Shown here: positions 52,323 to 59,247 of the stretch, piece after piece | Layout of the letters: every line of letters begins with the position of its first letter | How positions within the stretch are numbered: position 1 is the stretch's first letter | Assembly (NCBI RefSeq): GCF_016728505.1 | Contig: NZ_CP068159.1 | Coordinates: forward strand, 1,488,001-1,552,000 | Reading direction: 5' to 3' | Length of the DNA stretch: 64,000 nt | From: Corynebacterium riegelii | GTDB taxonomy: Bacteria > Actinomycetota > Actinomycetes > Mycobacteriales > Mycobacteriaceae | The notes under the pieces: model-generated | Seen by the model: only the letters and a program-made list of their open reading frames with translations | What the model was told of the DNA's origin: nothing | Databases searched by the model: none | Position numbers and translations under genes: made by a program

Positions 52323-52580
52323 CTACGAGTCGTTCTTGTCTCGGCGAAAACGAAGACCGCGTCGCGACGGACGGGAATCTGTCTCAGAATTATTCTCGTC
52401 GTCGGTTGAGTCGAGTGCTTTCCGCTCTTCCTTCTCCCGTCGGGCTTCGATTTCAGCGGCCTTCGCAAGTAGCCGGTCGTCGTTCATGTCGCGAATTTTC
52501 TCGATGGCTTTCTGCGCCTGATCCACCGCAGCCTGACGGGCGCGGTTCGCAGCATCGACCGTGTCTCCCGCTAGCGACAT
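52323..52580 (-). CDS. Small coiled-coil protein, unknown
   Basis: 85 residues, charged, predicted alpha-helical (VDAANRARQAAVDQAQKAI, LLAKAAEIEARREKEERKAL) with an Arg-rich end (SRRGLRFRRDKND). 19 bp upstream of arfB on the same strand; a remnant of the same gene stands before the degraded arfB at 48386, so the pair travels together. No known domain. Confidence 0.55.
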   Translation of the reverse strand: MSLAGDTVDAANRARQAAVDQAQKAIEKIRDMNDDRLLAKAAEIEARREKEERKALDSTDDENNSETDSRPSRRGLRFRRDKNDS

Positions 52581-52628
52581 CACAGATTGACGCCAGCCTT
52601 GGACCTAGAGACGCTCCGCGTAGTGTTG

Positions 52629-52979
52629 CTAGTCCCCGGGGTTACCCACGCAGAACTCGTTGCCTTCCGGGTCCTGCATGACAGTCCACACCAATCCCGG
52701 CGCCTCGTGGGTGGTGAGTTCGGTAGCGCCTAGGTCTTTGAGGCGTTCTATTAAAGTTTCGCGCTCCGCCTCGCCAACGTCGATGTGCATGCGGTTTTTC
52801 CCAGGTGTCGGATCCTTGACGCGCTGAAATCCCAGCGCCGGGGTGGAATCAACCATCACAAAATCGCCGTAATCCGCGGCGATTTCGCAACCGGTTGCGG
52901 CGGACCAAAACTTGGCGAGCTTTGAGGGATCGTGGCAGTCGAAGGTGATCTGCCGGATCGTGAGATTGGCATCATTCAT
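52629..52979 (-). CDS. VOC (glyoxalase/bleomycin resistance) family protein, copy 1
   Basis: 116 residues. NLTIRQITFDCHDPSKLAKFW opens the VOC fold with a metal-ligand His; VMQDPEGNEFCVG is the closing strand. These are small metal-binding or thiol-related proteins; the role is unknown. Copy 2 at 56970 is about as long and very similar, and a fragment of a third is at 58706. Confidence 0.85.
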   Translation of the reverse strand: MNDANLTIRQITFDCHDPSKLAKFWSAATGCEIAADYGDFVMVDSTPALGFQRVKDPTPGKNRMHIDVGEAERETLIERLKDLGATELTTHEAPGLVWTVMQDPEGNEFCVGNPGD

Positions 52980-53024
52980 GGTCTCTATTATGAGGATGGG
53001 ATCTGACGCTTGCTACGTGCATTT

Positions 53025-53270
53025 CTAAATAGCATTCTTTAGCGCTTCGCGGATTGCCTGAGAGCGTGACCATCCGTTTGCAGCCGCATACTTGTCGAGG
53101 TCCGATATCTCGCTGGGGGAAAGCCGAATGGAGATAACCTTCGCAGCGTCTTCGTTTCGTGGTTTCCTTCCACGTCGACGAAGTGTCTCTACGTCGTAGC
53201 CTTTCTCGGCTTCGGTTACCCACGCATCGATTTGCTCTTCGCTGACTAGCTTCCCGTTGATAGTTTTCAT
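53025..53270 (-). CDS. Ribbon-helix-helix antitoxin, orphan copy
   Basis: 81 residues, with RHH segment KVISIRLSPSEISDLDKYAAANGWSRSQAIREAL at the C-terminus and a toxin-binding N-terminus. Its twin at 57666 is followed by a toxin gene; here only about eight codons of that toxin frame remain (MHVASV...) before the VOC promoter sequence begins, so the toxin was deleted and the antitoxin is alone. Confidence 0.85.
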   Translation of the reverse strand: MKTINGKLVSEEQIDAWVTEAEKGYDVETLRRRGRKPRNEDAAKVISIRLSPSEISDLDKYAAANGWSRSQAIREALKNAI

Positions 53271-53335
53271 GCACGTAATCGTAATACGGAAAAGGGCTTG
53301 GTGGCTAGGGGCAGGTTATAGTCTTTCGACAATCC

Positions 53336-53358
53336 GTGGAGGTCAAGTTCAACGTGTA
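53336..53358 (+). repeat. ychF 3'-end copy D
   Basis: GTGGAGGTCAAGTTCAACGT then GTAA encodes VEVKFNV-stop, one substitution from copies B, C and E. Left flank as in copy F (antitoxin promoter), right flank begins with AACGCG like the HigBA operators. Confidence 0.85.
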
Positions 53359-53374
53359 ACGCGGGTGTTAGGGT

Positions 53375-53406
53375 GGAGATTGTTGACTACTACTGACAAG
53401 CTCTCC
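53375..53406 (+). pseudogene. Remnant of a third HigBA pair
   Basis: GGAGATTGTTGACTA and ACTGACAAGCT match the toxin-antitoxin junction of the intact pair (58302-58333), where the toxin ends and the TTG start of the antitoxin lies. Everything between the promoter (TTAGGGTG, 53369) and this junction, and the rest of the antitoxin, has been deleted. Confidence 0.65.
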
Positions 53407-53468
53407 CTGTTGGTAAATTCTCGGAGACGCAAGTGGTCGGGCATGTGCCCGATGAGGTGAGAGGCGCC

Positions 53469-54473
53469 ATGGAGCATCACACGGCCGTCGTCGTTGGTGG
53501 TGGCCAGTCCGGTCTAGCCACGTCTTACTACCTGCGGCGCTTCAAAGTGGACTTCATGATCTTGGACAACCAAGAGGAACCCGGTGGAGCGTGGTTGCAC
53601 ACGTGGCCTTCACTGACGCTTTTCTCCGCCGCGGAGTTCTCCAATCTGCCCGGCTGGCCTATGCCGCGGTACCCGGGGTACCCGCCGGCACGTCATGTCA
53701 TCGACTATCTGGAAAGCTACGAACGACGCTACGACCTCCCGGTTCGGCGCCCGGTGCACGTTCACAGCGTGTCCCATGACGAAGGGATGTTCTTCCTAGA
53801 TACGAGCGCCGGTCAATTCACAGCGGACCACGTTGTCGCGGCCACCGGCACGTGGTCCGCGCCCTTCGTGCCCCACTATCCGGGCACCTTCCGTGGACGT
53901 CAGTGGCACTCGTCGACCTACCCTGGCCCCGAACCATTCCGCGGCGCGAAGGTCGCGGTGGTCGGCGGGGCGAACTCGGGTGCCCAGATCGCCGCGGACC
54001 TCATCGGGTCGTCGGAGGTCACATGGTTCACACGTGAGCAACCGCGCTGGATGCCTGACGACGTCGATGGCCGCGATCTCTTTCTCCGCAGCCGCCGCCG
54101 GATTCTCGGTGGCGATTCCGGCCCGAACCTCGGGGACCTCGGGGACCTCGGGGACCTCGGCGACATTGTCGCGCTTCCTCATCTACGTGAGCTCCGCGAT
54201 TCCGGCCAGCTCACCTCTACCCCCATCTTCGATAGTTTGAGTGAGCTCGACCACGACCATCTGATCTGGTGCACTGGTTTCCGTCCGGCCCTCGGCCCAT
54301 TCCGCCACCTCATGCGCGACCGCGAACCTGAAGTGGAGAATCTGCATCTCGTCGGTTACGGCAACTGGACCGGCGACGGCTCGGCAACCCTGATGGGTGT
54401 CGGGCCGTTCGCCAAACACACTGCCCAGGTAGTCGCGGGCCGTGTCGATGAAGCACGGCAGCACGAGTTTTGA
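53469..54473 (+). CDS. arsO: ArsO-type flavin-dependent monooxygenase
   Basis: 334 residues. FAD fold AVVVGGGQSGLATSYYLRR at the N-terminus, VVAATGTWSAPFVPHYPG, and the NADPH fold VAVVGGANSGAQIAADLIG are those of class B-like monooxygenases; the length and HLVGYGNWTGDGSATLMGVG end fit the ArsO group tied to arsenic resistance. GAGGTGAGAGG precedes ATG 53469. No arsR, arsB or arsC is near, so the substrate is uncertain. Three 9-bp repeats (54132-54158) encode LGDLGDLGD. Confidence 0.75.
   Translation: MEHHTAVVVGGGQSGLATSYYLRRFKVDFMILDNQEEPGGAWLHTWPSLTLFSAAEFSNLPGWPMPRYPGYPPARHVIDYLESYERRYDLPVRRPVHVHSVSHDEGMFFLDTSAGQFTADHVVAATGTWSAPFVPHYPGTFRGRQWHSSTYPGPEPFRGAKVAVVGGANSGAQIAADLIGSSEVTWFTREQPRWMPDDVDGRDLFLRSRRRILGGDSGPNLGDLGDLGDLGDIVALPHLRELRDSGQLTSTPIFDSLSELDHDHLIWCTGFRPALGPFRHLMRDREPEVENLHLVGYGNWTGDGSATLMGVGPFAKHTAQVVAGRVDEARQHEF
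54132..54158 (+). repeat. 9-bp in-frame tandem repeat in the monooxygenase gene
   Basis: GGGGACCTC occurs three times in a row and adds Gly-Asp-Leu units before the C-terminal domain. A slippage-prone site. Confidence 0.9.
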
Positions 54474-54504
54474 AATGGCGCCAAAGTAACTCGCGTAACT
54501 CGAC

Positions 54505-56397
54505 TCAGCGCTTCGCTTGCGCAGCTCGCAGGCCGTTCAAAATCACGATGACTTCGGCGACCTCGTGAACCAACACGACGGCAGCCAGGCCCAGCACGCC
54601 GCTGATCGCCAGCGGCATCAACACGATGATGATGGCCAGAGACAGCACGATGTTTTGGTTGATGATCCTGCTGCCTCGGCGGGCGTGCTGCAGCGCCTGC
54701 GGGATCAGCCGGAGGTCGTGGCCGGTGAAGGCGACGTCAGCGGACTCGATCGCGGCGTCAGAGCCGGTTGCTCCCATCGCTATGCCCACCGTCGCGCCCG
54801 CCAGCGCAGGAGCGTCGTTGATGCCGTCGCCAATCATCGCCGTCGGCGTCCTGGAGGAGAGCTCGGCGACGATGCTTGCCTTGTCCTCTGGACGCAGCTC
54901 GGCGCGCACGTCGTCGATTCCGGCGATTTCAGCCAGCGCACGTGCGGTGCGAGCGTTGTCGCCGGTGAGCATGCTCATTTCCACGCCGTTGGCGTGCAGG
55001 GTCTGCACGGCTTCGGGCACCTCGGGACGCAGCTCGTCGCGGACCCCGATAGCCCCGGCGAGGGCGTCATCGACGGTAACAAGGACGCAGGTCTGACCCT
55101 CGGACTCCATGCGCTCAACGTCTACCTTTAGTGGCCCGGCGTCGATCCACCGGGGGCTGCCAACCAGCACCCGTCGACCTTCGACGGTGCCGCCGATGCC
55201 ATGACCGGCCTCCTCGCTGATGTCCGAGGCGGTGGGGGCTTTGGGGACCGCTGCCGCGATCGCTGCGGCGAGGGGGTGCGTCGATTGCTGCTCAACTGCC
55301 GCCGCGAAGGCAAGTACCTGCGCCCGATCGAATCCGTCCGCCGGGACAACGCCGGTAACCTCGGGCTGGTTGCGTGTAAGGGTTCCGGTCTTGTCCACCG
55401 CCAGGTGACGGATGCCGCCGAGCCGCTCGAACGCCGCGCCAGACTTGATAACCACTCCGAACTGGCTGGCTGCGCCGATCGCGGCCACGACCGTCAACGG
55501 CACGGAGATTGCCAGCGCGCACGGCGATGCTGCGACCAGAACCACCAACGCACGGGTGATCCACGTCTCGGGGTCGCCGAGCAGCGAGCCGATCACACCG
55601 ACCAGCACCGCCAGGATCATCACCCCGGGCACTAAGGGTCGGGCAATCCGGTCGGCGATCCGGGCGCGGTCGCCCTTTTCCGCCTGCGCCTGCTCGACCA
55701 GGTCCACGAGTGTGGTCAGCGAGTTGTCCGTTCCAGCTGCGGTCGTCTCGACTTCCAGCACGCCGGCGGAGTTGATCGCTCCCGCGGGCACCTCGTCGCC
55801 GGGCGCAACCTCCTCCGGAATGGATTCTCCGGTGATCGCTGAGGTGTCAAGGCTGGAGTGCCCGGACCGAATGATGCCGTCTGTGGCGATCCGCTCTCCG
55901 GGGCGCACGAGCATCAGCTCGCCAACCACGAGGTCCTTCGCGGTGACCTCGACCGCCGTGCCGTCGCGCAGTACCGTCGCGGTCTGCGGCACCAACTTCA
56001 ACAGTGCCCGCAGTCCGCCCTGGGCCCGGTCCATCGCCTTGTCTTCCAGCGCCTCAGCGATCGAGTACAGGAACGCTAGCGCCGCGGCCTCTCCGACGTA
56101 ACCGAGGATTACCGCGCCGATCGCGCTGATCGTCATCAGCAAGCCAATGCCGAGCTTGCGCTTTGTGACGAGGTTCCGTATCGCGCCGGGCGCGAACGTA
56201 TACGCCCCTAGCAGCAGGCCGACCCAGAACAGTACTGTCGCGGGTGTCTCTAGCCCGGACCAGTCCAGCGCCAGGCCTATACCGAGGGCTACGCCAGAGA
56301 AGATTGGTAGTAGCAACTCGGGGTCCTTCCACCATGGCCGATCGAGATCTTCGATCTCCGTGGCTGGCTCGTGTTCGCATCCACATGCTGAACTCAT
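54505..56397 (-). CDS. Heavy-metal P1B-type ATPase (Cd/Zn/Pb type)
   Basis: 630-residue efflux pump. N-terminus MSSACGCEHEPA is a short Cys-rich metal site, not a full HMA domain. Motifs in order: TGES in SAITGESIP, SPCALAIS (metal-binding CPx helix), DKTGTLTRNQ (phosphorylated Asp), THPLA, and MIGDGINDAPAL. The SPCAL and a C-terminal VHEVAEVIVILNGLR helix point to divalent Cd/Zn. ATG 56397 overlaps the stop of the CmtR gene (ATGA), so both form one operon. Confidence 0.92.
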   Translation of the reverse strand: MSSACGCEHEPATEIEDLDRPWWKDPELLLPIFSGVALGIGLALDWSGLETPATVLFWVGLLLGAYTFAPGAIRNLVTKRKLGIGLLMTISAIGAVILGYVGEAAALAFLYSIAEALEDKAMDRAQGGLRALLKLVPQTATVLRDGTAVEVTAKDLVVGELMLVRPGERIATDGIIRSGHSSLDTSAITGESIPEEVAPGDEVPAGAINSAGVLEVETTAAGTDNSLTTLVDLVEQAQAEKGDRARIADRIARPLVPGVMILAVLVGVIGSLLGDPETWITRALVVLVAASPCALAISVPLTVVAAIGAASQFGVVIKSGAAFERLGGIRHLAVDKTGTLTRNQPEVTGVVPADGFDRAQVLAFAAAVEQQSTHPLAAAIAAAVPKAPTASDISEEAGHGIGGTVEGRRVLVGSPRWIDAGPLKVDVERMESEGQTCVLVTVDDALAGAIGVRDELRPEVPEAVQTLHANGVEMSMLTGDNARTARALAEIAGIDDVRAELRPEDKASIVAELSSRTPTAMIGDGINDAPALAGATVGIAMGATGSDAAIESADVAFTGHDLRLIPQALQHARRGSRIINQNIVLSLAIIIVLMPLAISGVLGLAAVVLVHEVAEVIVILNGLRAAQAKR

Positions 56398-56753
56398 GCG
56401 TCCACTCCTTTCCCGTCGCAGCCGGGCACCGAGCACTCAGGGTCGATGCACGGGGCGTTTTCGTCGACAGCCAACGTCGCGTTCACTAGTGCGTTGAGTG
56501 CTGTCGCGAGGTGCGGATCGGCGATTTCGTAGCGTGTCTTGCGACCCTCCGGCTCGGCGACGACGATGCCGCAGTCACGCAAGCAGGTCAGGTGGTTCGA
56601 AACGTTCGAGCGGGTCAGGTTCAGGTCGCGCGAAAGCACGGCCGGGTAGCTCGGGCCGTTAAGTAGGGTCAGCAGGATTCTGGAGCGCGTCGGATCCGCC
56701 ATGGCCCGGCCGAGCCGGTTCATGACGTCGAGGCGTGAAGCAATGGTCAGCAT
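56394..56753 (-). CDS. cmtR: ArsR-family cadmium/lead sensor CmtR
   Basis: 119 residues. Winged helix with LGRAMADPTRSRILLTLLNG and LNLTRSNVSNHLTCLRDCGIV; the two Cys of TCLRDC and that of APCIDPEC correspond to the Cd/Pb ligands of mycobacterial CmtR, which repress until metal binds. ATG 56753 is preceded by TATTGT (56761-56766) at seven bases and TTGAAT 16 bp further (leaderless). Three 10-bp direct repeats at a 19-bp period cover the promoter. Confidence 0.92.
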   Translation of the reverse strand: MLTIASRLDVMNRLGRAMADPTRSRILLTLLNGPSYPAVLSRDLNLTRSNVSNHLTCLRDCGIVVAEPEGRKTRYEIADPHLATALNALVNATLAVDENAPCIDPECSVPGCDGKGVDA

Positions 56754-56800
56754 GTGCTGAACAATACATCGTGTGCTGAACTATTCAAAATGCGCTGAAC
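56753..56800. promoter_or_regulatory. CmtR promoter with three 19-bp-spaced repeats
   Basis: TGTGCTGAAC (56753-56762), TGTGCTGAAC (56772-56781) and TGCGCTGAAC (56791-56800) on the plus strand. The first covers the start codon, the second the space between -10 TATTGT and -35 TTGAAT, the third lies upstream. A 19-bp period is close to two helical turns, so bound dimers would lie on one face. Confidence 0.8.
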
Positions 56801-56945
56801 TGACAGTTACGCGAAGGTCCTGCGACCTGCAAGAATTAGTCGATGGGATAGCAGATGACTGATCCTTTGTGGTTCGGTTGCCACCCAACGCGGGAGCGAC
56901 GTGGGCGGCGAGGTTCTCGAGAAAGTAACTTTGCAACTACATACC

Positions 56946-56968
56946 GTGGAGTTCAAGTTCAATGTGTA
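56946..56968 (+). repeat. ychF 3'-end copy E
   Basis: GTGGAGTTCAAGTTCAATGT then GTAG encodes VEFKFNV-stop. The left flank (AGTAACTTTGCAACTACATA) matches that of copy C; on the right the stop codon of VOC copy 2 follows two bases later. Confidence 0.85.
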
Positions 56969-56969
56969 G

Positions 56970-57320
56970 CTAGGCTTCGGGGTTGCCCACGCAGAACTCG
57001 TTGCCTTCCGGATCCTGCATGACGGTCCATACCAATCCCGTCGCCTCGTGGGTACCGAGTTCGGTTGCGCCTAGCCCCTTCAGCCGTTCCGCCAGGGCTT
57101 CGCGGTCAGCCCCGTAGCCGTCGATATGCATGCGGTTCTTGACAGGTGTGGGATCCTGTACGCGCTGAAATCCCAGCGCCGGAGTGGAATCAACCATGAC
57201 GAAGTCCCCGTAATCTGCGGCGATTTCGCAGCCTGTGGCAGCGGACCAGAACTCGGCGAGCCTAGACGGATCGTGGCAGTCGAAGGTGATCTGCCGGATA
57301 GTGAGATTGACAATACTCAT
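56970..57320 (-). CDS. VOC family protein, copy 2
   Basis: 116 residues from ATG 57320 (MSIVNLTIRQITFDCHDPSR), ending GNEFCVGNPEA. Nearly the same as copy 1 at 52629, including the upstream ATCCCATCCTCA sequence. The longer open frame upstream is rejected by comparison of the two copies. It abuts copy E of the ychF-end repeat. Confidence 0.85.
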   Translation of the reverse strand: MSIVNLTIRQITFDCHDPSRLAEFWSAATGCEIAADYGDFVMVDSTPALGFQRVQDPTPVKNRMHIDGYGADREALAERLKGLGATELGTHEATGLVWTVMQDPEGNEFCVGNPEA

Positions 57321-57420
57321 GGCCCCATTGTGAGGATGGGATCCGACAAGGCAATGCCCTGGCGAGCGCACGATTGCTGTATCCGCGAAGATCATCGGGT
57401 TTCTTTGAAGCTATTCGTGA

Positions 57421-57663
57421 CTAGTCGAGCAGGCTTCGATATTGTTTGCGCGCCTTCATCGAGTGGATGATCGTTTCGGTGCCGTCGTCCCAGAGGAGAA
57501 CGACGAGCTCGAGCAGTCTCATTGAGCCGTCGAACCCCAGGCGTATTTCCCCCTGAGGGTGCTCTTCGTCGAGTGGGGCCTTAAAAACACAACCTGATGT
57601 CGCGGCAGTAACTGAGTCCTCAGGCTTGATGCCGTGTTTCGTGGCGCTACGGCGTACGTCCAT
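57421..57663 (-). CDS. Toxin of a type II toxin-antitoxin pair (RHH partner)
   Basis: 80 residues, DVRRSATKHGIKPEDSVTAA at the N-terminus and GSMRLLELVVLLWDDGTETI - IHSMKARKQYRSLL at the C-terminus. The pattern (HGI..., D-E-P-like turn, GFDGSMRLLELV, IHSMKAR) resembles BrnT/RelE-fold RNases. Two bases separate it from the antitoxin stop, so the pair is an operon with the antitoxin first. Longer starts are rejected, as they lie inside the antitoxin gene. Confidence 0.7.
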   Translation of the reverse strand: MDVRRSATKHGIKPEDSVTAATSGCVFKAPLDEEHPQGEIRLGFDGSMRLLELVVLLWDDGTETIIHSMKARKQYRSLLD

Positions 57664-57665
57664 GT

Positions 57666-57911
57666 CTAGATGGCGTTCTTTAACGCTTCGCGGATTGCCT
57701 GAGACCGTGACCATCCGTTGGCAGCTGCATACTTATCGAGGCTCGAGATCTCGCTAGGGGAGAGTCGAATAGAGATAACCTTCGCAGCATCTTCATCACG
57801 AGGTTTCCTGCCTCGACGACGAAGCGTCTCCACGTCGTAGCCGTTCTCAGCTTCGGCTACCCATGCGTCGATTTGCTCTTCGCTGACTGGTTGCCCATTG
57901 ATAGCTTTCAT
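57666..57911 (-). CDS. Ribbon-helix-helix antitoxin, copy with toxin
   Basis: 81 residues, about 90 per cent alike by eye to the orphan at 53025: EEQIDAWVAEAENGYDVETLRRRGRKPRD, then KVISIRLSPSEISSLDKYAA and SRSQAIREALKNAI. Should repress its own promoter and neutralise the toxin encoded two bases downstream. Confidence 0.85.
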   Translation of the reverse strand: MKAINGQPVSEEQIDAWVAEAENGYDVETLRRRGRKPRDEDAAKVISIRLSPSEISSLDKYAAANGWSRSQAIREALKNAI

Positions 57912-57981
57912 GACAGCAATCGTAATACGGAAATGGTTCTATCGGCTAGGGTGAGGTTACTTCCGTTCCGTTCGACGCTCA

Positions 57982-58004
57982 GTGGATTTCAAATTTAACG
58001 CGGT
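57982..58004 (+). repeat. ychF 3'-end copy F, degraded
   Basis: GTGGATTTCAAATTTAACG matches the other copies at most positions, but the reading frame no longer ends in a stop at the right place. Both flanks are those of copy D: antitoxin promoter on the left, HigBA operator on the right. Confidence 0.6.
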
Positions 58005-58025
58005 ACGTTATTGACGCTTCGCGTT
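57996..58025 (+). promoter_or_regulatory. HigBA operator 2
   Basis: TAACG-CGGTA-CGTTA (57996-58010) and GACGC-TTC-GCGTT (58013-58025) are the same two dyads as before the first higBA pair; the sequence TTGACGCTTCGCGTTATGGG is identical in both. Confidence 0.65.
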
Positions 58026-58045
58026 ATGGGGGGATAGGGTGAAGC

Positions 58046-58327
58046 ATGATCCAGTCGTTCGCCAACAAGGACACTGAGCGTTTGTGGAATCGAGAGCGTG
58101 TGCCCTCGATCGATTCCCGCATCCACTCAGTGGCGCTGCGTAAATTGCGTCAGCTTGGCTACGCGCAGAGCCTTCAAGAGTTGCGGATTCCGCCGGGAAA
58201 CCGTCTCGAGGCGTTGAAAGGGGATAGGCGGGGTCAGCACAGTATTCGCATCAATAGCCAGTGGCGGATCTGCTTTCGGTGGACGGCAGCTGGTCCAGAG
58301 GAGGTCGAGATTGTTGACTATCACTGA
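58046..58327 (+). CDS. higB: HigB-type toxin 2 (intact)
   Basis: 93 residues of the RelE-like HigB/YoeB-type fold: MIQSFANKDTERLWNRERVP, LRKLRQLGYAQSLQELRIPP, RLEALKGDRRGQHSIRIN, QWRICFRW, EEVEIVDYH. These are the family hallmarks (NRLEALKGDR, SIRIN-QWRI). It cuts ribosome-bound mRNA. Shares 17 bases with the antitoxin gene. Confidence 0.88.
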   Translation: MIQSFANKDTERLWNRERVPSIDSRIHSVALRKLRQLGYAQSLQELRIPPGNRLEALKGDRRGQHSIRINSQWRICFRWTAAGPEEVEIVDYH

Positions 58328-58622
58328 CAAGCTTCCACCAGTACACCCTGGTGAAATTCTAATGGAGGACTTCCTCGAGGAGATGGGGATAACGCAGCAC
58401 AAGCTTGCTGTTTCTATCGGCGTCCCCCCTCGCCGGATCAACGAGATCGTCCACGGGAAGCGCGCTGTTACTGCCGATACTGCACTCCGTTTAGGGAAGT
58501 ATTTCGGAATGAGCCCCCAGTTCTGGCTCGGGTTACAGACCCAGTACGACTTGGACGTGGCAGAGGATAAAATCCTTGCCGAGATTGAGCGGATTCAGCC
58601 GCTGCAGGCTGCCTCGGCATAG
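58311..58622 (+). CDS. higA: HigA-type antitoxin 2
   Basis: 103 residues, PPVHPGEILMEDFLEEMGIT and KLAVSIGVPPRRINEIVHGK as in HigA 1. The start is TTG 58311, with AGAGGAGG six bases before it inside the toxin gene; the toxin-first order with overlap is typical for higBA. A partner for both HigB 2 and, if re-initiated, HigB 1. Confidence 0.85.
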   Translation: MLTITDKLPPVHPGEILMEDFLEEMGITQHKLAVSIGVPPRRINEIVHGKRAVTADTALRLGKYFGMSPQFWLGLQTQYDLDVAEDKILAEIERIQPLQAASA

Positions 58623-58705
58623 CTTTGCTTTTTCAATCCAAAAGATGATGAGTTCCGTCTTTGGAGCCTGTGTTTCTAGCGAACTTCGGTGTTTCTTGAG
58701 AGTGC

Positions 58706-58778
58706 TTATTCGGTAGCCTCTACGACTTTGAGTGGAATGCTTTTGAGACGCTCTGCTAGGGCTTCGCGTTCCCCTCCA
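58706..58778 (-). pseudogene. VOC protein fragment (third copy)
   Basis: Minus-strand GEREALAERLKSI-PLKVVEATE-stop matches ADREALAERLKGL-GATELGTHEATG of VOC copy 2 with changes. Only about 24 codons remain. It lies just right of the second higBA pair, in the place a VOC gene would have in the C-D segment. Confidence 0.5.
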
Positions 58779-58785
58779 CCAGTCG

Positions 58786-58826
58786 GGCTGCCCCACCGAC
58801 CGCTACCAGCGCTCGGTGGGGCAGCC
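58786..58826. terminator. Intrinsic terminator after the Imm44-like gene
   Basis: GGCTGCCCCACCGA (58786-58799) pairs perfectly with TCGGTGGGGCAGCC (58813-58826), loop 13. It directly follows the minus-strand stop at 58828, and on the plus strand is followed by TTTAAT, so it can act in both directions. Confidence 0.8.
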
Positions 58827-58827
58827 T

Positions 58828-59247
58828 TTAATCTTGCCTCATTTCTTGCTCTGCTGCCTGTAGCGCTTGTTTGAGAATGGCTATGTCGCTTTCGGGTACT
58901 TTCCAAGTTTTCGTCATTTTTGGATGGTTTAAGCAGCGATTCAAGGAATCGATAATTAGTCCGAGTCGTCGATTATGGTCGCCATCAAGGAAAGACTGAT
59001 AGTCGATTTTCAGTCGAAACTCTAAATCCTTTTGTTTATTGTTGCGGCGCACAACCTCGGGCAGCTTCATTTTCTGCATAACCGGTCCTTCTAGGATCGC
59101 AATGTAGGCCCAGCACCAGTCTTCATATGCATCAGAAAACTGTGTGTCCTCAATATATGAATTAACTATTTTCTCAATCTCATTCGCAATCGCACTGTAT
59201 GCGTGCCCTACAGTGTGCTCTGCTTCAGCGGAATTCCACAGTCTCAT
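58828..59247 (-). CDS. Imm44-like immunity protein
   Basis: 139 residues, visibly lower in GC than its neighbours. MRLWNSAEAEHTVGHAYSAI, YEDWCWAYIAILEG, RRNNKQKDLEFRLKIDYQSF and GLIIDSLNRCL match the layout of Imm44, an immunity family of polymorphic toxin systems. AAGGAA precedes ATG 59247. No toxin gene adjoins: the IS3 element lies upstream and the HigBA module downstream, so it is either an orphan or its toxin was displaced. Confidence 0.55.
   Translation of the reverse strand: MRLWNSAEAEHTVGHAYSAIANEIEKIVNSYIEDTQFSDAYEDWCWAYIAILEGPVMQKMKLPEVVRRNNKQKDLEFRLKIDYQSFLDGDHNRRLGLIIDSLNRCLNHPKMTKTWKVPESDIAILKQALQAAEQEMRQD

Noticed and set aside
54130..54160. GGGGACCTC repeats as a regulatory iteron
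   Set aside because: They are in frame inside the monooxygenase gene and add LGD units.
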